A stretch of DNA of 5,568 nucleotides from DASPKW01 sp038244055. Its GTDB lineage: Bacteria > Planctomycetota > Phycisphaerae > Tepidisphaerales > Tepidisphaeraceae. Location: assembly GCA_038244055.1 (NCBI GenBank), contig JBBRTW010000468.1, forward strand, positions 1-5,568, given 5' to 3'. This document shows positions 1-5,304 of this stretch, one piece after another. The translations under genes and the position numbers were made by a program. The notes beneath the pieces were generated by a model, which saw only the letters and a program-made list of their open reading frames with translations, did not search any database and was not told the origin of the DNA. How positions within the stretch are numbered: the first letter of the stretch is position 1; each line of letters begins with the position of its first letter.

Positions 1-1546
1 ACTCTAATAGAAAGGACTCGCCGATCCAGCGGGCGAATTCGGCATCGCGCATCATCGCGCCGCCGAAGCGGGCATTGTTGCCGGTGGACATCCAGGGGAA
101 GCGGGTGGGGTCGATGGCCCAGATGGCGAATTGGCCGAGGACGGGGTTCTTGATGCGGGTGGATTCGATGGTGGGGATGGCGGGCTTGGCAACCGGCCCG
201 AGCAGGCCGATGTAGATCATCGAGTTGTAGCCATCGACTTCGGTGGGGTTGTTCTTGAGGACTTTGACGATGGCATCGACGGCGGGGGCGGCGCTGTCGC
301 CGCCGATCTGGCACATGGCGCGGATGGCGGCCCAGCGGACGGTGGGCTCGGTTGATTCGAGCATTCTGGCGATGCGCGGGTTGGCGGATTGCGCGGCCGG
401 GCCGATCCGGCCGAGGGCATCGGCGGCATCGATGGCGATCGCGGGATCATCGAGGAGTTTATTGACGGCCTCGAAGGCGGGCGCGGCATCGTGGCCGAGC
501 GTGGCGATGGCTTGCAGGGAGGCCAGGCGGGTGAGCTCATCGGAATCCGCCAGGAGCGCGCCGAGCGTGGTGACGAGCGGAGTCGATGCCGAGCCCGCCA
601 AACCGGCGGCGCGGGCGGCGTGGCGGCGGGCGATGGGGTCCTTGCCGGCGAGGTCTTTGGCGAGGATTTCGACGGCGCGATCGTTCTTCGGGGAAATGCG
701 CAGGAGGGCGGCGGCGGCGCTGGAGCGGACGGCGGATGAGGGATCATCCAGAAGCGTCGTGAGCATGGCGCTGGCCGGGCCGGCCTTGGGGGCGAGCGTG
801 CGCAGATCATCGGCCGCCTCTTCGCGGACCGTGGCATCGGGGGATTTGAGCTTCTCGATCAGGGCGGGAATTTCTTCCTCGCCGGCCGCGCCCGGGCCGA
901 CGAGATACATCGGATTATTGGCAACGGCCATGACCACACCCGGCATGCGCAGGTTGGCGCGGATGCGCTCGAGGCGCACGAGGCCGGGGAGCGCGGTGCG
1001 ATTGAGGGCGAGATCGAAGCTGGCGCCTTCTTCTTCAGCGCCGTGGGGGAGGGTGGTGATGATGGTCGTCTTGCCGGCCAGCATCTGCTCGACCGCATCG
1101 GTCAGGCGCGAGACACTGCCGTAGTAGCTCAGCGGCAGATCGGGGCGATCCGGGCCGAGTTTCCACCAGCCATCGCCGGAGGTTTGAATCTGATACCATC
1201 CCTGGCCGACGCAGACCAGGCCGATGTTGCCGGAGACGAAGTAGACGCCGCGCCGGCCGGGCTCGGCCCACTCGTGAATCAGGCGCGGGACGACCGCGCC
1301 GGGGAGTCGGCCGACCTGGTGCTTGATGGGATCATCGGAGGTCTTGCCCTTGAGATCGCGGACTTTCTTGAGAATGACAGCGCCTTTTTCGCGGTTGAAT
1401 TTTTCGACTTCGACGAGGGTGATGGTCTGGCCCTCGGAGGCGATGCGCGAGAGTGTGGAGGCGAGATCCACATAAGCGCGGGCGGGCGCGGGGACTCGGA
1501 GGAGAGCGACGACGGCGAGGAGAATGGCAAGGCCAAGGCGGGGCAT
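1..1546 (-). CDS. Exported HEAT-repeat protein, 3' end beyond window (partial)
   Basis: The frame is open for 515 codons from the ATG at 1546-1544 down to base 2 with no stop, so the C-terminus is missing. Residues 1-24 form a signal peptide: MPR, then the hydrophobic stretch LGLAILLAVVALL, then PAPARA before Y25, with a signal peptidase I type A-R-A site. Residues 25 to about 220 form a domain I do not recognise, containing VDLASTLSRIASEGQTITLV and a Gly/Trp-rich stretch (GQGWYQIQTSGDGWWKLG). Residues from about 223 to 460 hold seven or eight HEAT-like helical repeats, for example IPALIEKLKSPDATVREEAA and MLESTEPTVRWAAIRAMCQI; these normally form a protein-binding solenoid. The tail after residue 461 is not repetitive (RFPWMSTGNNARFGG). 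A GGAG at 1554-1557, seven bases before the ATG, supports this start. It probably acts outside the cytoplasm. Similar N-terminal wording occurs in planctomycete HEAT proteins as I recall them; the exact function is unknown. No catalytic motif is visible. Confidence 0.92.
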   Translation of the reverse strand, partial: MPRLGLAILLAVVALLRVPAPARAYVDLASTLSRIASEGQTITLVEVEKFNREKGAVILKKVRDLKGKTSDDPIKHQVGRLPGAVVPRLIHEWAEPGRRGVYFVSGNIGLVCVGQGWYQIQTSGDGWWKLGPDRPDLPLSYYGSVSRLTDAVEQMLAGKTTIITTLPHGAEEEGASFDLALNRTALPGLVRLERIRANLRMPGVVMAVANNPMYLVGPGAAGEEEIPALIEKLKSPDATVREEAADDLRTLAPKAGPASAMLTTLLDDPSSAVRSSAAAALLRISPKNDRAVEILAKDLAGKDPIARRHAARAAGLAGSASTPLVTTLGALLADSDELTRLASLQAIATLGHDAAPAFEAVNKLLDDPAIAIDAADALGRIGPAAQSANPRIARMLESTEPTVRWAAIRAMCQIGGDSAAPAVDAIVKVLKNNPTEVDGYNSMIYIGLLGPVAKPAIPTIESTRIKNPVLGQFAIWAIDPTRFPWMSTGNNARFGGAMMRDAEFARWIGESFLLE

Positions 1547-1553
1547 GGGAGGG

Positions 1554-1557
1554 CTCC
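1554..1557 (-). promoter_or_regulatory. Ribosome binding site of the HEAT-repeat gene
   Basis: GGAG on the minus strand lies seven bases upstream of the ATG at 1546. It supports that start, which also places a complete signal peptide at the N-terminus. Confidence 0.6.
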
Positions 1558-1575
1558 GGGAGGGGGGTCGGAAGA

Positions 1576-1622
1576 GAGAAGATAGAAGTTGGAAGCGAGA
1601 AGTTAGAAGTTAGAAGTTAGAA
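1576..1622 (+). repeat. Heptamer tandem array, left arm (TAGAAGT unit)
   Basis: Six consecutive 7-bp units in phase from 1576: GAGAAGA, TAGAAGT, TGGAAGC, GAGAAGT, TAGAAGT, TAGAAGT, followed by a broken unit TAGAA at 1618-1622. The array starts about 30 bases upstream of the HEAT gene's start codon, so it lies in or near that gene's leader or promoter. It resumes after the palindromic element at 1623-1715. Such short tandem heptamers resemble the STRR-type repeats known from cyanobacteria, but the sequence family here is not one I can name. Confidence 0.85.
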
Positions 1623-1715
1623 TGCTCTGCTGAAATCCTTTCTGGCTCCCTCTCCTGTACTCGGGAGAGGGTGAGGGTCTTTTCGCGGGGTGGCGATGAG
1701 GATTTCAGCAGAGCA
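1623..1715. mobile_element. 93-bp nested palindrome, MITE/REP-like
   Basis: The ends are a perfect 17-bp inverted repeat, TGCTCTGCTGAAATCCT at 1623-1639 and its exact reverse complement at 1699-1715. Inside lies a second hairpin, CCCTCTCC at 1648-1655 pairing with GGAGAGGG at 1664-1671 around an 8-base loop. The interior resembles the CCCTCTCC...GGAGAGGG...GTGAGGG motif of widespread REP-like intergenic repeats. There is no coding capacity, so if mobile it must be moved in trans. It interrupts the heptamer array: the flanks are TAGAA on the left and AAGT on the right, so removing the element plus one AA restores TAGAAGT. This suggests insertion with a 2-bp AA duplication. The palindrome is certain; its mobility is inferred. 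Confidence 0.65.
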
Positions 1716-1747
1716 AAGTTAGACGTTAGAATAGAGAAGTCAGAAGA
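1716..1747 (+). repeat. Heptamer array continued after the palindrome
   Basis: AAGT (1716-1719) completes the broken unit left of the palindrome. It is followed in phase by TAGACGT, TAGAATA, GAGAAGT and CAGAAGA (1720-1747). The variant TAGACGT is one base from the TAGAAGT unit of the left arm, and it contains AGACGT, the core of the AGACGTA unit found at 5201-5221. Confidence 0.75.
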
Positions 1748-1793
1748 AGGGAGGGCAATATCTTGAAGGGAGAACTGAACCAAAGCATGATTT

Positions 1794-1835
1794 CTTCTCG
1801 CTTCTCGCTTCTCGCTTCTAACTTCCAACTTCTCT
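1794..1835 (-). repeat. Heptamer array, inverted arm (CTTCTCG / CTTCTAA)
   Basis: Six 7-bp units on the plus strand: CTTCTCG three times (1794-1814), then CTTCTAA, CTTCCAA and CTTCTCT. Read on the minus strand they give AGAGAAG, TTGGAAG, TTAGAAG and CGAGAAG three times, the same unit family as 1576-1622 in opposite orientation. The two arms could pair imperfectly across about 170 bases. The array ends about 8 bases from the stop codon of the Gly-rich gene, so its transcript would carry it just past the stop. No U-tract follows. Confidence 0.8.
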
Positions 1836-1842
1836 CCGCTGA

Positions 1843-3324
1843 TCAATCGAGATAACCGAGGTTCACGAGAATTGCTTCCTGGTCGGGCGTCAGGATCATT
1901 TGCAGATCTTTCTGGGCGGCGTCGAAGTCGGCCTGGGCTTTTTGCTTTGCTTTGCGCAGGGCGGCGAGTTTGGCATCGATATCGACCTGCGCGGATTTGG
2001 GATCATCGAGAAGGGTTTGGAGCTCGATTTGGATGAGCGCGATGGGATCGCCGCCGCGGCCGCCGGGGCCGCCGCCGGGACCACCCTGGCCGCCGAATCC
2101 GCCGCCACCGCCACCGCCGAAGCCTCCGCCACCGAAGCCGCCACCTCCGCCGCCAAATCCGCCACCACCATTGCCACCACCGCCACCCGGCGCGCCGGCG
2201 TTACCGCCGCCGCCGTTGAAGCCGCCGCCGAATCCGCCAACTCGGCCGCCGCGCCGGCCACCGAATCCGCCGCCGCCGGTGTTGTCGGGTGCGCTGCGTC
2301 CGGCGGTGCTGGGGTTAGGATTTGCGGGAGTGGGATTAGGCTGGTTGGGGTTGGGGTTGGCTGGGGCTGGGTTGGGTTGGCCGGGGTTGGGTTGTGCGGT
2401 GGGCGAGGCCGCGCCGCCGGCCGCTGGTGTTGGTGCTGGTGCGGGGTTGCGCGGCTTTTCATCGGGTTTAGAGGGTTGATCGACCGTGACCGTGCCGGTA
2501 ATGCCACCGGTGATGCCGACGGTCACGATGCCGGTGGTGGTGATGGTCGTCACGCGATCGGCCGGAGGTTGATTGGGTTGCGCCGCGGCAGGGGGGGCGG
2601 GCCGCTCGGCTGGTGGCGCATCGGGACGAGGGGGCGGAGGTTGATTGTTGGGGTCGCCACCGGGACCGCCGGGGCCTCTATCGCCGGGGATGAATCGTCC
2701 GCCTTCATTTGCCGGTCCGCCGCCACCGGGTGCGCCTGGTCCGCCCTGACCTGCGCCGCCGGGGATCCATAGAGCGCCGCCTTCTCTGCCGCCACCCCCC
2801 TCGCGCCCGCCGCCCGGTCCGCCTCCACCGGGAGGTCCATCCGGCCCGCCACCGGGATTACCGGGTGCGCCGCCGCCCGGTCCACCAGGTCCGCCGCCGA
2901 ATCCACCGCCACCGCCGGTTGCCCCGCCCGGCCCGCCGAATCCACCGGGTCCGCCGAATCCGCCCGGCCCGCCGAATCCACCGCGCCGGCCGCGCGGATC
3001 GACTACAGTCGTGGCCGTGAGAGTGCTGCGATCGGCTTCGACAAGCTGCCGGGCCATCATGACTTTGCGGATCATCGGGCCGATGACTTTCCATTCCTCA
3101 TCGGTCGCCTTGATCTGCGTTTTGACGGTGTCGAGGTCATTGTTGCCGCCGAACATCCGCCCGAAGATGCCTCGACCGCCCTGGTCAGCGCCGCCCCCGC
3201 CGCCGCGAACCTGGGCGGAGGCGACAGCCGGCAGAGCGAGCGCAACCGCACAAAACAGCGCCCGCCCCGCCCAGCGAAGGCGGCTCGGCTTGAGAAGAGC
3301 GTTCGTAGCTTTGCGATTCATCAT
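1843..3324 (-). CDS. Exported Gly/Pro/Asn-rich protein with split conserved ends
   Basis: The protein has 493 residues. Residues 1-37 are a signal peptide (MMNRKATNALLKPSRLRWAG, then a hydrophobic core, cut after ASA before Q38), so it is exported. Residues 62-108 form a short charged, probably helical segment with TDEEWKVIGPMIRKV. Residues 111-425 are low complexity: six-residue GGFGGP repeats at 115-134, Pro-rich stretches around 226-255, a Thr/Val/Gly-rich stretch at 259-281, QPNP/ANPNP repeats at 311-338, and poly-Gly with Phe at 350-425. Residues 426-493 are helical (LAALRKAKQKAQADFDAAQK) and end in LTPDQEAILVNLGYLD. As I recall, planctomycete exported proteins often pair 'DEEW..I.P' and 'LT..QEA.LV..G.LD' segments in a much shorter chain. 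The low-complexity block therefore looks like an expansion between two halves of one small helical domain. AAAGGA lies 5 bases before this ATG and 8 before the adjacent second ATG, so translation may begin at 3321. Function is unknown; a cell-envelope or matrix role is only a guess. Confidence 0.85.
   Translation of the reverse strand: MMNRKATNALLKPSRLRWAGRALFCAVALALPAVASAQVRGGGGGADQGGRGIFGRMFGGNNDLDTVKTQIKATDEEWKVIGPMIRKVMMARQLVEADRSTLTATTVVDPRGRRGGFGGPGGFGGPGGFGGPGGATGGGGGFGGGPGGPGGGAPGNPGGGPDGPPGGGGPGGGREGGGGREGGALWIPGGAGQGGPGAPGGGGPANEGGRFIPGDRGPGGPGGDPNNQPPPPRPDAPPAERPAPPAAAQPNQPPADRVTTITTTGIVTVGITGGITGTVTVDQPSKPDEKPRNPAPAPTPAAGGAASPTAQPNPGQPNPAPANPNPNQPNPTPANPNPSTAGRSAPDNTGGGGFGGRRGGRVGGFGGGFNGGGGNAGAPGGGGGNGGGGFGGGGGGFGGGGFGGGGGGGFGGQGGPGGGPGGRGGDPIALIQIELQTLLDDPKSAQVDIDAKLAALRKAKQKAQADFDAAQKDLQMILTPDQEAILVNLGYLD
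2347..2391 (+). repeat. G-run tract (quadruplex-capable) opposite the QPNP/ANPNP repeats
   Basis: On the plus strand seven runs of three or four G occur at 2347-2350, 2353-2356, 2363-2366, 2369-2371, 2374-2376, 2383-2386 and 2389-2391. They are separated by loops of 2-6 bases, mostly TT, which fits the usual G3+N1-7 quadruplex pattern. This strand is the template for the Gly-rich gene, where the same DNA encodes Asn-Pro repeats (residues about 312-326). Confidence 0.7.
2923..2982 (-). repeat. 18-bp tandem repeat encoding GGFGGP
   Basis: About three and a third copies of an 18-base unit encode GGFGGP at residues 115-134 of the Gly-rich protein. Copies differ at third codon positions, so the repeat is not a very recent exact duplication. 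Confidence 0.75.
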
Positions 3325-3329
3325 GGAAG

Positions 3330-3335
3330 TCCTTT
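3330..3335 (-). promoter_or_regulatory. Ribosome binding site of the Gly-rich gene
   Basis: AAAGGA on the minus strand precedes two adjacent ATG codons (3324-3322 and 3321-3319). Spacing from AGGA is 5 bases to the first and 8 to the second; the second is the more usual distance. The choice changes the protein by one residue. Confidence 0.6.
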
Positions 3336-3448
3336 GTCGAGCAATAAATCATTGCGCGCCGGCACGGGTATGTGGCCGGGGCTGCGCGGATGTGAGTGCG
3401 GCAACGGGCCGCCGGGTTTAACCGAATCTTCAACGAAATTCACGCGAA

Positions 3449-3476
3449 CTTATTGACTGGAATGTCCGAATGGCAA
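3449..3476 (-). promoter_or_regulatory. Candidate sigma-70-type promoter for the Gly-rich gene
   Basis: On the minus strand TTGCCA (3476-3471, 5 of 6 to TTGACA) and AATAAG (3454-3449, 4 of 6 to TATAAT) are 16 bases apart. A start of transcription near 3442 would give a leader of roughly 115 bases. Planctomycete promoter consensus is poorly fixed, so this is weak. Confidence 0.3.
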
Positions 3477-3537
3477 TCTGAAGGGGACATGCGGGGTGTC
3501 AACTGGCTTTTGATTCCGCGATTTCAGGCCGATCGCG

Positions 3538-3546
3538 TGCTACAAT
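3538..3546 (+). promoter_or_regulatory. Candidate extended -10 promoter for the radical SAM gene
   Basis: TGCTACAAT matches an extended -10 (TGnTATAAT) with one mismatch in the hexamer. No good -35 sits 16-18 bases upstream, which is tolerated for extended -10 promoters. Transcription would begin near 3553 and leave a leader of about 170 bases before the ATG at 3721. A perfect TTGACA lies just downstream at 3551-3556 but has no clear -10 partner. Confidence 0.4.
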
Positions 3547-3708
3547 CGGATTGACAGACTCCTGCCTGCCCGTTCCCCTCCCACCCGTCTGGAACTCCTT
3601 TCAGGAATCCCGCCGATCGATTGCCGGCATGTGCCCTGGCCTTGGCCGCCCTGCTCTCGGAGCAAAGGCAGCGAGCCATGGACACCGCCGGCGTGCCAGT
3701 TCTCCATC

Positions 3709-3714
3709 TGGAGG
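3709..3714 (+). promoter_or_regulatory. Ribosome binding site deciding the radical SAM start
   Basis: TGGAGG lies six bases before the ATG at 3721. An in-frame GTG at 3631 would add 30 residues (MPWPWPPCSR...) that look like translated leader and have no comparable ribosome binding site. The start at 3721 gives MNVLLIYPEF, the usual first beta strand of B12-binding domains. Confidence 0.8.
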
Positions 3715-3720
3715 CGGTCT

Positions 3721-5208
3721 ATGAATGTCCTGCTCATCTACCCAGAGTTCCCGGTCACCTTCTGGAGTTTTCAGCACGCGCTGCAATTCATTCGCAAGCG
3801 GGCCATGATGCCGCCGCTGGGATTGCTCACGGTGGCGGCCATGCTGCCGCGCGAGTGGAACCTGCGCCTGGTGGATATGAACATCCAGCGCCTGACGGCG
3901 GCCGACCTGCGCTGGGCGGATTGCGCCATGATCAGCGCCATGACCGTGCAGCGAAGCTCGACGGCGGCCACGATCGCGCGCTGCAAATCGGCGGGGCTGA
4001 AGGTGATTGCGGGCGGGCCGCTCTTCTCGGCCGAGCACGAACAGTTCGCCGGCGTGGATCATTTCGTGCTCAATGAGGCGGAGCTGACACTGCCGCCATT
4101 CCTGGCGGATTTCGCGCTGGGAAAAGCGCGGCGGATTTATTCCACGACCGAGATGGCCGATCTGCATCGATCTCCGACGCCGCGCTGGGAACTGGCCAAG
4201 CTGGCTCACTACGGATCGATGGGTTTGCAATATTCGCGGGGTTGCCCGTTCGATTGCGAGTTCTGCAACGTGACTTCGCTCTTCGGCCGAAAGCCGCGCA
4301 CCAAGACCGCGCAACAGATGATCGCCGAGCTCGACGGGCTTCGGCGGCTGGGATGGCGCGAGCAGGTTTTCTTCGTCGATGACAATCTCATCGGCAACCG
4401 CAAGCGCGTGCGCGAGGAGCTGTTGCCCGCGCTCAAGACCTGGCAGAAGCGCGGGCCGGCCCTGCCGCTGATGACCCAGGTCTCGATCAACCTGGCGGAT
4501 GATGAGGCGATGACCCGCGAGATGGCGGCCGTCGGCTTCGATGCGGTCTTCGTCGGCATCGAGACGCCCGCCAGCGAAGGGCTGGCCGAATGCAGCAAGC
4601 AGCAGAACCAGGGGCGAGATCTGGTGGCCGATGTCAAGCGCCTGCAGCGCGCGGGATTGCAGGTTCAGGCGGGGTTCATCGTCGGCTTCGACAGCGATGG
4701 GCCAACGATCTTCCAGCGGCAGATCGATTTCATCCAGAAGAGCGGGATCGTCACCGCGATGGTCGGCCTGCTCCAGGCGATCCCCGGCACGCGCCTGTAC
4801 GAGCGGCTGAAACAGAATGGCCGGCTGCTGGGCCGGATGACGGGCGACAATGCGGATGGCACGACCAACATCATCCCGGTGATGCCGGCCGCGGACCTGC
4901 ACGCGGGCTACCAGAAAATCCTGCGGGCGATCTATTCACCGCGCCGATTCTACCGCCGCGTGAATACGTTCTTGCGCGAGTACCACTTGCCGCACATCCG
5001 CCTGTCCCTCTCGCGCGAACGAATCGCGGCGCTGGGGCGATCGATGCTGAGGCTGGGCGTGCTGGGTCGGGAGCGGTTCCAATATTGGAAGCTGCTACTG
5101 CGCACCTTGATCTGCCGCCCGCGCATGGTGCCGATGGCGGTGGAAATGGCGATCTGCGGGTATCATTTTCGGAGGATATTTGAGATGCAGGGAAGGGGGG
5201 AGACGTAA
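3721..5208 (+). CDS. B12-binding domain radical SAM protein with DUF4070-like C-terminus
   Basis: The protein has 495 residues and no signal peptide, so it is cytoplasmic. Residues 1 to about 140 form a Rossmann-like cobalamin-binding domain: MNVLLIYPEF, PPLGLLTVAAML at 31-42, VIAGGP at 95-100. It lacks the DxHxxG lower-ligand motif, as is common in radical SAM members of this fold. The radical SAM core begins at YSRGCPFDCEFC, with Cys175, Cys179 and Cys182 forming the CxxxCxxC site that binds the 4Fe-4S cluster. Other core motifs are VFVGIETP at 276-283, GFIVGFDSD at 318-326 and IPGTRLY at 354-360. From about residue 365 the sequence (GDNADGTTNIIPVMP, ILRAIYSPRRFYRRV) fits the DUF4070 region found after this core. 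Class members use S-adenosylmethionine and cobalamin, often to methylate unactivated carbons; the hopanoid C-2 methylase HpnP is, as I recall, a relative. The substrate here is not evident, and no hopanoid or cofactor gene is adjacent. The gene stands alone; its stop lies inside a heptamer repeat. Confidence 0.95.
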   Translation: MNVLLIYPEFPVTFWSFQHALQFIRKRAMMPPLGLLTVAAMLPREWNLRLVDMNIQRLTAADLRWADCAMISAMTVQRSSTAATIARCKSAGLKVIAGGPLFSAEHEQFAGVDHFVLNEAELTLPPFLADFALGKARRIYSTTEMADLHRSPTPRWELAKLAHYGSMGLQYSRGCPFDCEFCNVTSLFGRKPRTKTAQQMIAELDGLRRLGWREQVFFVDDNLIGNRKRVREELLPALKTWQKRGPALPLMTQVSINLADDEAMTREMAAVGFDAVFVGIETPASEGLAECSKQQNQGRDLVADVKRLQRAGLQVQAGFIVGFDSDGPTIFQRQIDFIQKSGIVTAMVGLLQAIPGTRLYERLKQNGRLLGRMTGDNADGTTNIIPVMPAADLHAGYQKILRAIYSPRRFYRRVNTFLREYHLPHIRLSLSRERIAALGRSMLRLGVLGRERFQYWKLLLRTLICRPRMVPMAVEMAICGYHFRRIFEMQGRGET

Positions 5209-5228
5209 GACGTAAGACGTAAAACATA
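5201..5228 (+). repeat. Heptamer tandem array AGACGTA overlapping the radical SAM stop codon
   Basis: Three perfect units AGACGTA (5201-5221) are followed by a degenerate AAACATA (5222-5228). The TAA stop of the radical SAM gene at 5206-5208 spans the junction of the first two units, so the last residue (Thr) and the end of Glu are encoded by the repeat. The unit resembles the heptamers at 1576-1747, in particular TAGACGT at 1720. Confidence 0.85.
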
Positions 5229-5261
5229 AAGGATGCGCCGGTGGCGGGGGCGGTTTTACGT
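5217..5261 (+). terminator. Nested hairpin after the radical SAM gene, possible terminator
   Basis: ACGTAAAAC (5217-5225) pairs perfectly with GTTTTACGT (5253-5261). Within the 27-base loop CGCC (5236-5239) can pair with GGCG (5243-5246). The outer stem carries an A-run on the left and a T-run on the right arm, but no clean U-tract follows. It may act as a terminator, or be another repeat-associated palindrome like that at 1623-1715. Confidence 0.4.
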
Positions 5262-5293
5262 TGGGGCAGAGGGAGGGCTAAGATTGTGGGATC

Positions 5294-5297
5294 GGAG
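5294..5297 (+). promoter_or_regulatory. Ribosome binding site of the interrupted small gene
   Basis: GGAG lies seven bases before the ATG at 5305. Such a well-placed site ahead of a frame of only 17 codons argues that this was the start of a real gene. Confidence 0.5.
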
Positions 5298-5304
5298 TAA
5301 GCGT

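Larger units (their letters stand above)
1547..1842. other. Non-coding gap between two minus-strand genes, filled by repeats
   Basis: This 296-base gap is lower in GC than its flanks. It is largely made of heptamer arrays and the 93-bp palindrome. The stretch 1748-1793, between the arrays, shows nothing recognisable. I find no convincing sigma-70 promoter for the HEAT gene, and the arrays make simple read-through from the Gly-rich gene uncertain. Confidence 0.6.
3325..3720. other. Divergent intergenic region
   Basis: This 396-base region separates the minus-strand Gly-rich gene from the plus-strand radical SAM gene and must hold both promoters. Apart from the candidate promoter elements and the two ribosome binding sites, I see no long inverted repeat, tRNA or convincing riboswitch. 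The second half (3547-3720) is the presumed leader of the radical SAM gene. Confidence 0.6.

Noticed and set aside
243..1124. Long open frame on the plus strand (293 residues), plus others at 389-739 and 1043-1585
   Set aside because: They lie opposite the minus-strand HEAT protein, which has a signal peptide and clear repeats. The plus-strand products are Ala/Arg/Ser or Gly/Asp rich without motifs, as expected for antisense frames in GC-rich DNA.
1648..1671. Intrinsic terminator for the Gly-rich gene
   Set aside because: The 8-bp stem is strong, but no U-tract follows on the minus strand, and it sits inside a larger palindrome that explains it better.
1576..1747. CRISPR array
   Set aside because: Repeat units are 7 bp and contiguous, with no spacers of constant length and no cas genes.
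1610..1846. 78-residue minus-strand frame (starts MISGEKLEVRSEKREARR)
   Set aside because: It is a translation of the heptamer arrays and the palindromic element; the EKLEVRSEK and TLTLSRVQERE stretches come straight from the repeats.
1896..2772. Overlapping frames on both strands across the Gly-rich gene (1896-2507 and 2550-2981 minus; 1900-2772 and 1952-2479 plus)
   Set aside because: They are low-complexity shadows. Only the 493-residue frame has a signal peptide, a ribosome binding site and non-repetitive ends.
1843..3324. Collagen-like protein
   Set aside because: Gly is abundant, but there is no sustained Gly-X-Y triplet phase; runs of GG and GGGG break the period.
3631..3720. N-terminal extension of the radical SAM protein from GTG at 3631
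   Set aside because: The extra 30 residues (MPWPWPPCSR...) are unlike the family, and the TGGAGG at 3709 points to the ATG at 3721.
3547..3720. Cobalamin riboswitch in the leader of the B12-dependent enzyme
   Set aside because: I looked for the conserved B12-box type core and its helices and did not find them; the leader is also short for one.
3601..4902. 433-residue minus-strand frame opposite the radical SAM gene
   Set aside because: Its sequence is Arg/His/Gln-rich without family features, while the plus strand encodes an unmistakable radical SAM enzyme.
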